A stretch of DNA of 64,000 nucleotides. Origin: Acidimicrobiaceae bacterium (GTDB lineage Bacteria > Actinomycetota > Acidimicrobiia > Acidimicrobiales > RAAP-2). Both the position numbers and the translations under genes were made by a program. The notes beneath the pieces are model-generated. The model did no database searches. It saw only the letters and a list, made by a program, of their open reading frames with translations, and had not been told where the DNA came from. The stretch spans positions 153,744-217,743 of the forward strand of contig PMOE01000072.1 in assembly GCA_003161575.1 (NCBI GenBank), given 5' to 3'. Below, one piece after another: positions 1 through 9,157 of this stretch (its first letter is position 1; each line of letters starts with the position of its first letter).

Positions 1-46
1 CTCCGCCAGTCGCCAACAAGGTGCCCAGAGGGAACAAAGGACGACC

Positions 47-835
47 ATGATCCTCGACCGCTTCGATATGACCGATCGCACCGCCATTGTCACCGGCGCC
101 GGCCGCGGCATCGGCGCGGCGAGCGCCCTGGCGCTGGCCGAGGCCGGGGCGGACGTACTCATCGCGGCGCGGACAGCCGAACAACTCGACGAGGTGGCCG
201 CCAAGGTCGACGCGGTCGGTCGCCGGGCCGTCGTCGTGGCCGGCGACCTCAGCGACCTCGAGGTCATCGCCTCGTTGGCCGACGCGGCCTACCAGGCGTT
301 CGGGCGCATCGACGTGGTGGTGAACAACCTCGGTGGCTCCATGCCCCGGCCACTTCTCGACACTTCGCCCAGGTTCTTAGAAGAGGCGTTTCACTTCAAT
401 GTGGCGACCGCCCACGCCCTCGTCCGAGCAGCGGTTCCCCGCATGCTCGAAGGCGGCGGAGGTTCCATCGTCAACATCACCTCGGTGGTCGGGCGTGTGT
501 CGGGCCGGGGCTACCTCGCCTACGGAACGGCGAAGGCAGCGTTGGCCCACTACACGCGGCTTGCGTCCAAAGACCTCTCCCCCCGGATCCGCGTGAACGC
601 CGTGGGCGTCGGATCGACCGCCACTTCGGCCCTCGACATCGTGATGCAGAGCGATGAACTGCGCATAGCCATGGAGGAGGCGACACCGCTCAAGCGCATT
701 GGCCATACCGAGGACATTGCGGCGGCCGTGCTCTTCTTGGCCTCGTCGGCCGGATCCTTTTTGACCGGCAAGGTGATCGAGGCCGACGGAGGTCTCGACA
801 TCCCGAACCTCGATTTCGGAATGCCCGACCTGTGA
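47..835 (+). CDS. SDR family NAD(P)-dependent oxidoreductase
   Basis: 262-residue classical short-chain dehydrogenase/reductase, a cytosolic enzyme that oxidises an alcohol or reduces a ketone with NAD(P). Visible motifs are the Rossmann glycine loop TGAGRGIG (about residues 16-23), NNLGG (93-97), catalytic Ser146, and the YxxxK pair Tyr159/Lys163. The C-terminal '[10 protein letters not shown]' strand is typical of FabG-like members. An AAAGGACGACC ribosome-binding stretch precedes ATG 47. The next gene, a second dehydrogenase, starts 31 bp downstream, so the two are probably co-transcribed. The substrate cannot be read from the sequence. Confidence 0.9.
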   Translation: MILDRFDMTDRTAIVTGAGRGIGAASALALAEAGADVLIAARTAEQLDEVAAKVDAVGRRAVVVAGDLSDLEVIASLADAAYQAFGRIDVVVNNLGGSMPRPLLDTSPRFLEEAFHFNVATAHALVRAAVPRMLEGGGGSIVNITSVVGRVSGRGYLAYGTAKAALAHYTRLASKDLSPRIRVNAVGVGSTATSALDIVMQSDELRIAMEEATPLKRIGHTEDIAAAVLFLASSAGSFLTGKVIEADGGLDIPNLDFGMPDL

Positions 836-866
836 TGAGGCCGTCAAGAGCAGAGAGGAAGTCCCG

Positions 867-1928
867 ATGACCCTTCGCGTGGTGGCCTGGAGCACCGGCA
901 ACGTCGGACGTCACGCCCTGGCCGGTATCGACGCCCGACCCGATTTAGAACTGGTCGGCCTGTTCGTCTCGAACCCCGACAAGGTCGGGCGTGACGCTGG
1001 CGAGCTGGCCGGCCTCGGTCGACCCTTCGGGGTAGCGGCCAGCAACGACGCCGCGGCGCTGCTCGCCCTCCGTCCCGACTGCATCGTGCACTCGGCCATG
1101 GCCGACGACCGGTTGGTCGAGGCCGTCGCCGACCTCGAAGGGTTCTTGTCGGCCGGGATCAACGTGGTCTCGAGCGGTCCGGTGTTCTTGCAGTACCCCG
1201 CGCCTGGGGACCCGCTGGCCGAGCCGCTTCGAGCTGCCGCCGCCGAGGGCGGCGCGTCGCTGTGGGTGAACGGAGTCGATCCGGGCTTCGCCAACGACGC
1301 CCTGCCTCTGGTGTTGAGCGGGGTGTGCGAACGGATCGACGAGGTCCGTTGCCTCGAGGTCCTCAACTACGCCACCTACAACCAGGCGATGGTGCTCTTC
1401 GACATCATGGGCTTCGCCAAGCCCATGGACGAGGTACCGATGCTCCTCCAGCCCGGCGTCCTCACCATGGCCTGGGGCAGCGTGGTGCGCCAGATCGCAG
1501 CCGGGCTCGGGGTCGAACTCGACGCTGTCGAGGAATGGTACGAGCGGGTGCCCGCACCGATCGATTTCGACGTCGACGCCGGCCCGGTACCAAAGGGGAC
1601 CGCGGCCGGTTTGCACTTCGAGGTCCGCGGGATCCTCGGGGGACGCCCGGTGGTCGTCCTCGAGCACGTCACCCGCCTGCACGATGACCTGGCCCCGCAC
1701 TGGCCCCAACCCGCGGGGCAAGGCTGTTACCGGGTCGTGATCACCGGCGAGCCCACCTACACCCTTGACCTGCAGCTGCTCGGGACCGACGGCGACCACA
1801 ACACGGCCGGCCTCAAGGCGACCGCCATGCGACTCGTCAACGCCGTTCCCGCCGTGGTGGCCGCGCCACCCGGGCTGCTAACGGCTCTCGACCTCCCGCT
1901 CATCACCGGCCGAGGCCTCCTGCGCTGA
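867..1928 (+). CDS. dihydrodipicolinate reductase-like NAD(P)-binding dehydrogenase
   Basis: 353 residues. The N-terminus 'VVAWSTGNVGRHAL' (about 4-17) is an NAD(P)-binding fold of the type seen in 2,4-diaminopentanoate dehydrogenase and in the actinobacterial proteins usually labelled 'dihydrodipicolinate reductase family'. 'NVVSSGPVF' followed by a 'WVNGVDPGF' segment is also characteristic. This family is expanded in Mycobacterium and Acidimicrobiia and is mostly uncharacterised, so true lysine-pathway DapB activity is unlikely (DapB is about 250-270 residues). GAGAGGAAG 8 nt before the ATG is a good ribosome-binding site. It lies 31 bp behind the SDR gene and is probably in the same operon. 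Confidence 0.75.
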   Translation: MTLRVVAWSTGNVGRHALAGIDARPDLELVGLFVSNPDKVGRDAGELAGLGRPFGVAASNDAAALLALRPDCIVHSAMADDRLVEAVADLEGFLSAGINVVSSGPVFLQYPAPGDPLAEPLRAAAAEGGASLWVNGVDPGFANDALPLVLSGVCERIDEVRCLEVLNYATYNQAMVLFDIMGFAKPMDEVPMLLQPGVLTMAWGSVVRQIAAGLGVELDAVEEWYERVPAPIDFDVDAGPVPKGTAAGLHFEVRGILGGRPVVVLEHVTRLHDDLAPHWPQPAGQGCYRVVITGEPTYTLDLQLLGTDGDHNTAGLKATAMRLVNAVPAVVAAPPGLLTALDLPLITGRGLLR

Positions 1929-2006
1929 GCGCAATGGCAGCGGGGCCGGGCGAGTCGATCCTCGCGATGACTTGATTCGCCCCACGTCACGACAACGACG
2001 ATCCAC

Positions 2007-2012
2007 TACGGT
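2007..2012 (+). promoter_or_regulatory. candidate -10 box TACGGT
   Basis: TACGGT ends 9 nt before ATG 2022 and no Shine-Dalgarno sequence lies between them. This fits a leaderless or near-leaderless transcript of the amine oxidase gene. There is no recognisable -35. Confidence 0.35.
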
Positions 2013-2021
2013 GGGCCCGCC

Positions 2022-3380
2022 ATGCCCGAGCGGTTCGATGCCGATGTCTGTGTCGTGGGCGCTGGCTACGCCGGCCTCACGGCGGCCCGACGATTGAGCC
2101 AAGAAGCGAAGACCGTTGTCGTCCTCGAGGCCCGGGACCGCGTCGGGGGCCGGATCTGGACTCAACCCCTTTCCGATGGCTCACCGGTCGACCGCGGGGG
2201 CGCGTGGCTGGCTCCCAAACATGAGGCGATCTTCGCCCTCGCTCGCGAGTTCGACGTCTCCACGTACAAAACGTGGGTCAAGGGGTCGCACCTCCTCATC
2301 GACAAGGGACGAACGCGTCGCTATACCGGGCTCATTCCGAAGATCAGTCCACTCGCGGTGGTCACGATCGCCTTGGCGCAACTGAAACTCGATCGGATGG
2401 CCAAGCACGTTCCAGTCGAAGCCCCGTGGACGGCCAGGCGTGCCGAGGAGTGGGATAGGCGCTCAATAGGCTGGTGGCTCGAGCGTTCTGGGATCCGGAC
2501 CGAGATCGGGCGCGATCTGTTCGAGATGGCGGTGCGGGGCTTGTTTACCGGTGACCTGAACGATGTCTCGCTTCTGCACCTGCTGTTCCTTGTTCGGGCT
2601 CACGGAAGCATTGGCACGCTGTTTTCGATCGAAGATGGTTCGCAGGAGAACATGGTCGAGGGTGGTGCTGGGTCCATCGCGCAACGAATCGCTGACAGTT
2701 TGGGGGACGCTGTGCGCTTGAGCGCGGCGGTGCGGTCGATCACTCAACGGGGGGATCGCGTAATCGTCGACACAGGCGATCTCGTGGTGTCGGCCCGCCA
2801 CGCCGTTGTCACTGTCCCCCCCGCGCTCGCCCTCGAGATCGCGTTTGACCCCGTTCTCCCCGACGATCGCATGACTCTGTACCGCAATGCTGTCGCTGGT
2901 CCGGAGACCAAGACGCTCGTCGTCTACGACGAGCCGTTCTGGCGAGCCGACGGATTCAGCGGCCAATCCGCCGAGCCCGGCTCCGCCGCCGAGGTGACCC
3001 TCGATGCGTCACCGGCGTCCGGTTCCCCCGGCGTCATTGCGTCGTTCACATTCGGGTCGGTGGCAAAACACCTCGACGCGCTCGACCAGGCTGTCCGACG
3101 GCGTTCAGTGCTCGATGCGCTCGCGGCCAGGTTCGGGCCGCGGGCTGCGTTGCCCGCCGAATTCATCGAGACGGCCTGGTGGACGGAGGAGTGGACTCGC
3201 GGCTGTTCGATGGCCCATCTCCCCCCCGGGATCCTCACGCGCTACGGACCCCTTCTCCACGAGCCGTTCAGGCTCGTGCACTGGGCCGGAACAGAAACCT
3301 CAACGACGTCGCACGGTGCAATTGACGGTGCCGTACGCTCGGGCGAGCGCGCCGCGGCCGAGATCCTCCAACTCGCGTAA
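2022..3380 (+). CDS. flavin monoamine oxidase family protein
   Basis: 452-residue FAD-dependent amine oxidase (MAO/polyamine oxidase-like) that would oxidise an amine with O2 to an imine plus H2O2. Evidence is the N-terminal dinucleotide motif GAGYAGL (about 12-18), the FAD-phosphate motif EARDRVGGRIW (about 35-45) followed by the 'DRGGAWL' segment, and the C-terminal flavin-covering motif 'HWAGTETS...GAIDGAVRSGERAA'. Length is normal for the family. No signal peptide is present, so it is cytosolic. It stands alone, with a 93-bp gap upstream and a hairpin downstream. The substrate is not predictable. Confidence 0.88.
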   Translation: MPERFDADVCVVGAGYAGLTAARRLSQEAKTVVVLEARDRVGGRIWTQPLSDGSPVDRGGAWLAPKHEAIFALAREFDVSTYKTWVKGSHLLIDKGRTRRYTGLIPKISPLAVVTIALAQLKLDRMAKHVPVEAPWTARRAEEWDRRSIGWWLERSGIRTEIGRDLFEMAVRGLFTGDLNDVSLLHLLFLVRAHGSIGTLFSIEDGSQENMVEGGAGSIAQRIADSLGDAVRLSAAVRSITQRGDRVIVDTGDLVVSARHAVVTVPPALALEIAFDPVLPDDRMTLYRNAVAGPETKTLVVYDEPFWRADGFSGQSAEPGSAAEVTLDASPASGSPGVIASFTFGSVAKHLDALDQAVRRRSVLDALAARFGPRAALPAEFIETAWWTEEWTRGCSMAHLPPGILTRYGPLLHEPFRLVHWAGTETSTTSHGAIDGAVRSGERAAAEILQLA

Positions 3381-3416
3381 AGCCGCTCCGCACGATCGAG
3401 TGGCGGTCCCCAGGTA

Positions 3417-3433
3417 GCGGGATCATCCCGCTC
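3417..3433. terminator. palindromic hairpin downstream of the amine oxidase gene
   Basis: AGCGGGAT and ATCCCGCT form perfect 8-bp arms around a single base, folding in practice as a 6-bp GC stem with a 5-nt loop. It lies 37 bp after the stop codon and has no U-tract. It could be an actinobacterial U-less terminator or a protein-binding palindrome. Confidence 0.35.
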
Positions 3434-3560
3434 CGTCGTCGTTGGGGAGAGTGCGCCTTGGGCAACCTTGGCAAGACCTTGCAGCAGATTGTGGATCCGT
3501 CACGCGGAATCGACTGTCGACCCACTAGCGTCGCCGGGAGGAAAAGTCTAGGAGGGTTCG

Positions 3561-3863
3561 TTGATCATCATCGTCGGTTCGCTGACATTTGAACCATCTG
3601 ATCGCGAGGACGTCATCTCCAGCCTGCAGGAGGTCACCTCGCTCAGCCGACGAGATGAGGGGTGCCGTGAGTACTCGTGGTCTGAGGACCTCGACTCACC
3701 CAACACGTTCCGGTTCTTCGAATGCTGGGACTCCCAAGAGAGTCTCGACAAACACCTCGGGGCGCCTCATGAAAAGGCGTTCGGCGAGCGGAATCTGAGC
3801 CGGATCACCGGTGCGACGGCGCAGATCTACTCGGCCAGCGAAATCACGGAGGCTGACGATTAG
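3561..3863 (+). CDS. putative antibiotic biosynthesis monooxygenase (ABM) domain protein
   Basis: 100 residues beginning 'MIIIVGSLTFEPSDRED' and containing the ABM-fold signature with 'SRRDEGCREYSWSEDL' and 'FRFFECWDSQESLDKHL'. Members such as YgiN-like quinol monooxygenases and haem or polyketide-modifying ABM proteins are small dimeric ferredoxin-like folds. The start is TTG 3561, chosen because GGAGGG (3551-3556) lies at 4-5 nt. TAGCGT at 3526-3531 is a candidate -10 about 30 nt upstream. The substrate is unknown. It is convergent with the chorismate mutase gene. Confidence 0.7.
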   Translation: MIIIVGSLTFEPSDREDVISSLQEVTSLSRRDEGCREYSWSEDLDSPNTFRFFECWDSQESLDKHLGAPHEKAFGERNLSRITGATAQIYSASEITEADD

Positions 3864-3974
3864 CCGACAGCGCCAGACCCTGTGGTCGCCAACACGTACC
3901 AGAGGACACCGCCGAGAGCGGAATCTCCGCGTGGGGACGGCTTGGAGAGATCGAGTCGGAGTCTGAACTCCCGA

Positions 3975-4280
3975 TTACGAAGCGCCGTCACCGAGCTGTT
4001 CGACTTCGAGCAGTGTGAACGAGTCGATGATCGCCCGCAACACCTGCCGGGCGATCCGAGGGTCGAGCCCTTTCGATTCGGCAAGAGCCTCGATCCTCGA
4101 GAGCATCGCGTCCTCGCGGGGTCGATCTACCACCGCCATCGTGTGGGCGCGCTTGAACTGGATCACCTCGCCGATGAGCCGGGTGCGCTCAAGCAGCACG
4201 TCGACAAGTCTCTCATCGACGGCATCGAGGCGCAGTCGAATGTTCGTTAGATCTGTTTGTGCGGTCACGGCGGTCTCCAT
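3975..4280 (-). CDS. chorismate mutase, AroQ (type II) helical family
   Basis: About 101 residues, the usual size of a stand-alone AroQ mutase that converts chorismate to prephenate for Phe/Tyr synthesis. The all-helical pattern 'IRLRLDAVDERLVDVLLERTRLIGEVIQFKR' matches the conserved Arg-x-Ile-Asp and Lys/Arg active-site positions. It is followed by 'VVDRPREDAML', equivalent to the DxxRE motif of E. coli CM (Asp48/Arg51/Glu52). ATG 4280 is preferred because GTGAGG lies 4 nt upstream, but GTG 4289 in the same frame is possible. There is no signal peptide, so it is the cytosolic rather than the exported (AroQ-gamma) type. Confidence 0.82.
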   Translation of the reverse strand: METAVTAQTDLTNIRLRLDAVDERLVDVLLERTRLIGEVIQFKRAHTMAVVDRPREDAMLSRIEALAESKGLDPRIARQVLRAIIDSFTLLEVEQLGDGAS

Positions 4281-4413
4281 CGGCCTCACGTCACGGCGGT
4301 CCGTCCAAGACTAGAGGGTCGTCGCCGCCGGATAGGCGGAGCAGAAAGGCCGGTACCGCGTGCTGTCGTTGAGCAATTACTGCGTTGATCGGGCGTTCCC
4401 GTGCCCCGGGCCG

Positions 4414-4662
4414 CTAGGCGTCCTGTGGGATCTCGTCCCACCACTGACACCACCAGTTGGCGCCGACGAGGATGCGCAGCTTGGGGTGCCAGCAGTAGGA
4501 AAGATCGGATGTTTCATCGAGGTAGTAGCGGCAGTTGTCGCATCGCTCGTCGCCGGACGGATGACCCCGCAGCACCGCGTTGGAGGAGAGAATCTGCAGC
4601 TCCATAGAGAGCGTCTCGTCTATTTCTTTCGGTTCCGGTTCGGGAATCACGTAGTCGGACAT
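4414..4662 (-). CDS. small four-cysteine protein resembling a high-potential iron-sulfur protein core
   Basis: 82 residues with cysteines at 41, 44, 57 and 72 arranged as CDNCRYY-x10-CWHP-x12-WCQWW. Known HiPIPs bind one [4Fe-4S] cluster through CxxC-x(12-16)-C-x(13)-C with an aromatic after the second Cys and a Gly-Trp-Cys-x-x-Trp ending, which is closely reproduced here. Unlike classical HiPIPs there is no Tat signal, so it would be cytosolic. The acidic 40-residue N-terminus is unlike classical HiPIPs. Alternatively it is a zinc-binding protein. The gene stands between chorismate mutase and the dnaE2 end on the same strand. Function not established. Confidence 0.6.
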   Translation of the reverse strand: MSDYVIPEPEPKEIDETLSMELQILSSNAVLRGHPSGDERCDNCRYYLDETSDLSYCWHPKLRILVGANWWCQWWDEIPQDA

Positions 4663-4773
4663 GCCGAGACGTTACTGCGCGGTACGCCGAGGCCTGCGCC
4701 AGACGGGCACCGAGTTCGCCATGGTCCGACGCTGCTGGTGGGCGCCGGCGCGTCCTGTCGGAGACCGGGGTAA

Positions 4774-7700
4774 TCACCGGAAGTCGCGCGACGCGGGCAC
4801 CGCGGCCCCGAGAGCGAACTCTTCAACTCGTTCGGCCGTGATGTTCACCACGCCCTGCGCCGATTCGAGCCTCCCGTGCACCAGCAGCACCGGGGCGTGG
4901 CGGGCCACGCTGCGCCACCGGGCCCAGGCCCCACGGGAAAAGACCACGTTGAGGTGACCTGTCTCGTCCTCAAGGTTGATGAACACTGCGCCGTTGGCCG
5001 TCTCGGGGTGCTGGCGGTGGGTCACCACCCCGGCCACCACTACCCGGCTGCCGTCGGGACGGCCGGAGAGCTCGGCCGCAGTCGTCGCCCCGAGCCCGTC
5101 CAGTTCGGGGCGCGCCAACTCCATCGCCGTGCGCCCAGGGGTGAGGCCGAGGGCCCACAAGTCGTCGGCGACGGTATCGAGCGGGGCCGGCTCGGGGAGC
5201 ATCGGCGCCTCGGTCCCCACCACGATCCCGGGCAGGCGGTCGGGGGTCCCCTGGGCCGCGGCACCGGCAGCCCACAGCAGGCGGCGCCGGGCGGCCGACC
5301 GAGGGCTGTCTGCCTGCAGCGAATCGGTACCGGCGGGGTCGAGATCGAGTGCGCCGGCGGCGGCCAGCGCCTCGAGCTGAGGACGGGTCACCCCGGCCCG
5401 GCGCACCAGGTCCTGCTGGCCGTGCCAAGGGCGGCCGGCGGCGATCCGCTCGGCCACCGCGTCGCCCAGGCCCCGCACCGAAGCGAGCCCCAGGCGCAGC
5501 GCCGGGCAGTCACCGGACCCTTCGAGCGACGCGCCGGGGTGGCTCTTGTCCACGTGCGGGCGACGCACCGCCACCCCGTGGCGTCGGGCGTCGGCCACCA
5601 GGCTCTGCGGTGACCAAAAGCCCATGGGCTGTGCGTTCAACAACCCGGCGAAGAAGGCGGCCGGGTAGTGCACCTTCAGCCAGGACGAGGAATAGACCAG
5701 GTGCGCGAAGGACACCGAGTGGGACTCGGGGAAGCCGAAGTTCGCGAAGGCGGCGAGAGCCCGGTAGACGGTGTCCGCCGCCTCGGCGGTGATGCCGCGC
5801 TCGGCCATCCCCGCGTACAGTCGGTCGCGCAGCCTTGTCATGCGGGCCGCCGAGCGTTTGGCCGCCATGGCCTGGCGCAGTTCGTCCGCCTCCGACGCGG
5901 TGAATCCGGCGATGGCGACAGCCATCTCCATCAACTGCTCTTGGAAAAGCGGGACCCCGAGCGTGCGCCTCAAGATGGGCTCGAGGAGGGGGTGCAGATA
6001 GGTGACCGGCTCGAGGCCGCGGCGACGACGGATGTAGGGGTTGACGGCGTTGCCCTGGATGGGCCCGGGCCGGATGAGCGCCACCTCGATCACCAGGTCG
6101 TAGAAGCAGCGGGGCCGGACCCGGGGCAAGGTCCCCATCTGGGCCCGGCTCTCGACTTGGAAGACCCCGACGGTGTCGGCCGCGCACAGCAGGTCGTAGA
6201 CCTCGGGCTCTTGTGGCAACGCACCGAGATCGAGGGTCACCCCGTGGTGGTCAGCTACCAGGTCGACGGTCCGGTGCAGCGCTTCGAGCATGCCCAGCCC
6301 GAGGAGATCGAACTTCACCAGTCCAATGGCCGCGCAATCGTCCTTGTCCCACTGCAACACGGTGCGCCCGGGCATGCGCCCCCATTCCACCGGACAGACC
6401 TCCACCACCGGGCGGTCACAGATCACCATCCCCGCCGAGTGGATGCCGAGGTGGCGGGGGCGATCGAGGACCTCGGTGGCCAATTCGACCACGAGGGGCG
6501 GGATGGGCCCGGGCGACCCGTCGGGTGTGACCGGGCCGTCGGGTGTGACCGGACCGTCGTGAGCCGGGCCGTCGGTGACCGCCGCGGCGCCGAGGGTGCT
6601 CTGTTCATGGCCGCGCTGGCCAGCGTCGATATCCGAGGCCCAGACGCCCACCTCCTCCACTGAGTAACCCAGGGCACGACCGACGTCACGGATGGCCGAG
6701 CGCGGGCGGTAGGTGATGACATTGGCCACCTGCGCGGCGTGACGCCGGCCGTAACGCTCGTAGACGTACTGGATGACCTCCTCGCGCCGGTTCGATTCGA
6801 TATCCACGTCGATGTCGGGCGGACCGTCGCGCGCTGGTGAGAGGAAGCGTTCGAAGAGGAGGCCGAGGGAGACGGCGTCGACGTTGGTCACCCCGAGCGC
6901 GTAGCAGACCGCCGAGTTGGCGGCCGATCCGCGCCCCTGACAGTAGATGCCGAGGCGCCCGCAGACCTCCGCGATATCCCAGACCACCAAGAAGTAGCCG
7001 GCGAACCCGAGGCCACCGATGACCGACAGCTCGTGGTCGATCTGGGCCCAGGCACCGGCGACGCGCTCGGCGGTGCGGGGCCCGTACCGCTCGACCGCCC
7101 CCCGCTCGACTAGCTCGGCCAGAAACCGCTGTTCGTCATAGCCTTCGGGGACCGGAAAGTCCGGAAGCCTCGGGGCGACCAGGCGCAGGTCGAAGGCGCA
7201 GGCCTCTCCGAGTTCAGCGGCCCGCCTGACCACCCCGGGCCAGCGGGCGAAGCGCCGGGCCTGCTCGACCCCCGAACGCAGGCAGGCCGCGGTGGATGGA
7301 GGGAGCCATCCTTCGAGGTCGGCCAAGGGACGGTGGGCCCGCACCGCGGCCAGGGTGGCCGCCAGGCGGTGGCCGGCGGGGGTGGCGTAGTGCACGTTGT
7401 TGGTGGCCACCGTGTCGATGTGGGCCGAGGCGGCCAGTAGAGCCAACGCGTCGTTGCGAGCGGTGTCGAGAGGATCCCCGTGTTCCCACAGTTCGACGCC
7501 GAGCGCGTCGCGCCCGAAGGCGGCAACCAGGCGCTCGAGCTCGCGGCGCGCCGCGCCGGGACCGTCAGCCACGAGGGCTGCGGGAACCGCTCCCTTGCGA
7601 CACCCGGTGAGCACCAGCCAATGGCCGTCGTGCGCCGCCGCCAACTCGGCCAGGGTGAAAACCGGTCGCCCCTTTTCCCCGCCGCGGAGGTGGGCATCGG

Positions 7701-7995
7701 CCAGCACGCTCGAAAGACGGGCGTACCCGGAGGGGTCACGGGCGACAATGACCAGGTGGGCGCCGGTGGGGTCCGGCGCTCCGGTACGCGGTCCGGCCGG
7801 GGCCAGCGCAACCTCGGCGCCGAAGGCGACGGGGAGCCCGCACGCCCGGGCCGCCTCGGCGAAGCGGACGACGCCATAAAAGCCATGGTGGTCTGTCAGG
7901 GCCAGGGCACGAAGACCGAGGCGACTCGCTTCGGCGACCAGCTCCTCGGGATCACTTGCGCCATCGAGGAAGCTGAAGCCCGAATGAGCGTGCAA
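4774..7995 (-). CDS. dnaE2: error-prone DNA polymerase III alpha subunit DnaE2
   Basis: 1073 residues, full family length. This is the SOS-induced C-family polymerase that performs mutagenic translesion synthesis with ImuA' and ImuB. The order is a PHP domain from residue 1 ('HAHSGFSFLDG'), the polymerase core with 'GQGRGSAANSAVCYALG' and the catalytic aspartates in 'PDIDVDIE', a fingers/beta-binding region, and a C-terminal OB fold ('VVVAGVVTHRQHPETANGAVFINL' region, given here in part only as motif location near residue 980). The frame is open upstream of TTG 7995 and contains 'ERETAYAEL', so the true start may be the ATT at 8022 that overlaps the imuB stop. An insertion of DGPVTP repeats sits in the core (see repeat). 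It is the last gene of the mutasome operon. Confidence 0.95.
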   Translation of the reverse strand: MHAHSGFSFLDGASDPEELVAEASRLGLRALALTDHHGFYGVVRFAEAARACGLPVAFGAEVALAPAGPRTGAPDPTGAHLVIVARDPSGYARLSSVLADAHLRGGEKGRPVFTLAELAAAHDGHWLVLTGCRKGAVPAALVADGPGAARRELERLVAAFGRDALGVELWEHGDPLDTARNDALALLAASAHIDTVATNNVHYATPAGHRLAATLAAVRAHRPLADLEGWLPPSTAACLRSGVEQARRFARWPGVVRRAAELGEACAFDLRLVAPRLPDFPVPEGYDEQRFLAELVERGAVERYGPRTAERVAGAWAQIDHELSVIGGLGFAGYFLVVWDIAEVCGRLGIYCQGRGSAANSAVCYALGVTNVDAVSLGLLFERFLSPARDGPPDIDVDIESNRREEVIQYVYERYGRRHAAQVANVITYRPRSAIRDVGRALGYSVEEVGVWASDIDAGQRGHEQSTLGAAAVTDGPAHDGPVTPDGPVTPDGSPGPIPPLVVELATEVLDRPRHLGIHSAGMVICDRPVVEVCPVEWGRMPGRTVLQWDKDDCAAIGLVKFDLLGLGMLEALHRTVDLVADHHGVTLDLGALPQEPEVYDLLCAADTVGVFQVESRAQMGTLPRVRPRCFYDLVIEVALIRPGPIQGNAVNPYIRRRRGLEPVTYLHPLLEPILRRTLGVPLFQEQLMEMAVAIAGFTASEADELRQAMAAKRSAARMTRLRDRLYAGMAERGITAEAADTVYRALAAFANFGFPESHSVSFAHLVYSSSWLKVHYPAAFFAGLLNAQPMGFWSPQSLVADARRHGVAVRRPHVDKSHPGASLEGSGDCPALRLGLASVRGLGDAVAERIAAGRPWHGQQDLVRRAGVTRPQLEALAAAGALDLDPAGTDSLQADSPRSAARRRLLWAAGAAAQGTPDRLPGIVVGTEAPMLPEPAPLDTVADDLWALGLTPGRTAMELARPELDGLGATTAAELSGRPDGSRVVVAGVVTHRQHPETANGAVFINLEDETGHLNVVFSRGAWARWRSVARHAPVLLVHGRLESAQGVVNITAERVEEFALGAAVPASRDFR
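6519..6560. repeat. 18-bp tandem repeat inside dnaE2
   Basis: Two near-perfect copies of CCGTCGGGTGTGACCGG plus a degenerate third encode the in-frame hexapeptide DGPVTP in an Asp/Pro/Gly-rich insertion between the palm motif and the conserved 'LGIHSAGMVI' segment. The length is a multiple of three, so the reading frame is kept. It looks like a slippage-prone linker expansion. Confidence 0.7.
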
Positions 7996-8017
7996 CTCCG
8001 CGTACGCGGTCTCACGT

Positions 8018-9145
8018 TCAATCGTACAAAGCCTCCATCCACCACTTTTCCCGCTCGGCTACGAGCAGGCACGCCATGCCGCCTTCGAACACGATCTGGA
8101 GCCGGGCCCGGCGCCGCCGCGTCGACCACCAACGTTCGGTCGCCGGCCATGGGCCGGCCCACGCCGCTACCCCCTGCCACGGGCCGCCGGCGACCGAGCA
8201 GCGCGTCGGGGTACTCGTGAGCAGGCCGCGCCCGGTGACGGTGACCGGGCGTCCCGAGGCATCGAGGACCTCTACCCCCGGTGGATCGACAAGGACGGCG
8301 ACCGGCGCAGGGGACGGAACCCGGCCCGGCCATGGAGCACCCCCGTCCCCGGTGGCGTCTCCTGGCCGGCCCGCCGGAGCGCTCGAGGAGCTCTGGGTGT
8401 CGCGACTGCCCCAGGGCACCAGGCGCGCCCGTTCGGCCGGCCCCCGGCCGCCACCGAGCCGACCCACCAGCACGGCGTCGATCCCTAAGCGGTGCTGCAC
8501 CCGAGCGAAGGCCCGAGCTGCCCGGGCGTCGGCCGCCGAGGCTCCGCCGAAGAAACCGGGCTGACACGGCCCATCGGTCACCTCGCCCCGCACCACCCGA
8601 AGGCGCCGGTCGATGCCTGGGTCCCGCAGTCCCGCCAACTCGCCCTCCTCGCCTCGGGCCACCCGATGACACGCGGCGGCGTCGGCCCCGAAACGGGCCG
8701 AGACATGAGAGCCCGGGAGGGCGGCGAACTGGCCCAGAGTGTGGACCCCTAAGCGTTGGAGGGTGACGGCCAGCTCGGGCCGGCGTAGGACGGCAACCGA
8801 CCAGGGGGCGACGAACGCCCCGGTGGTTCCCGGCGGCACCACCACCTCGGCCCGGGCGGCCAGCAGGGCGGCAAACAGCCCGTCGGCCACTCCGACCCGC
8901 ACGCCCTCAGTGGTCCCGACCACTTCGACCACCGCGGCCGCCAACAGGGCGACCAGGGCCGGCTCCCCCCCAAAGAACCTTGCCGGCCCACGCGCCGGCA
9001 AGGTGGCCACCCCGAGGCAGGCCGCCTCCACCCAAGGGCAGAAAGCCTCCAGGGTGTCGAGCACCCGGGTGAACTCCCGAGCCTCGTCCGCCCGGTCACC
9101 TTCTTCGAGGAGCGTGGGACACCACACCGCGACCAGCCGTTCCAC
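8018..9145 (-). CDS. imuB: ImuB-like Y-family DNA polymerase homologue
   Basis: 375 residues. ImuB is the catalytically dead Y-family protein that links DnaE2 and ImuA' to the beta clamp. The family pattern is clear in 'VWCPTL', 'ATLPARGPARFFGGE', the helix-hairpin 'LGVHTLGQFAALPGSHVSARFG', and the C-terminal 'ERWW...REKWWMEALYD'. The acidic active-site residues of true Y-family polymerases are not visible, as expected. It is shorter than mycobacterial ImuB (about 500 residues or more); the ends are conserved, so the loss is internal. Its stop overlaps the possible dnaE2 start. It lies 12 bp after imuA'. Confidence 0.85.
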   Translation of the reverse strand: MERLVAVWCPTLLEEGDRADEAREFTRVLDTLEAFCPWVEAACLGVATLPARGPARFFGGEPALVALLAAAVVEVVGTTEGVRVGVADGLFAALLAARAEVVVPPGTTGAFVAPWSVAVLRRPELAVTLQRLGVHTLGQFAALPGSHVSARFGADAAACHRVARGEEGELAGLRDPGIDRRLRVVRGEVTDGPCQPGFFGGASAADARAARAFARVQHRLGIDAVLVGRLGGGRGPAERARLVPWGSRDTQSSSSAPAGRPGDATGDGGAPWPGRVPSPAPVAVLVDPPGVEVLDASGRPVTVTGRGLLTSTPTRCSVAGGPWQGVAAWAGPWPATERWWSTRRRRARLQIVFEGGMACLLVAEREKWWMEALYD

Positions 9146-9157
9146 CGCCCGTCCTCC

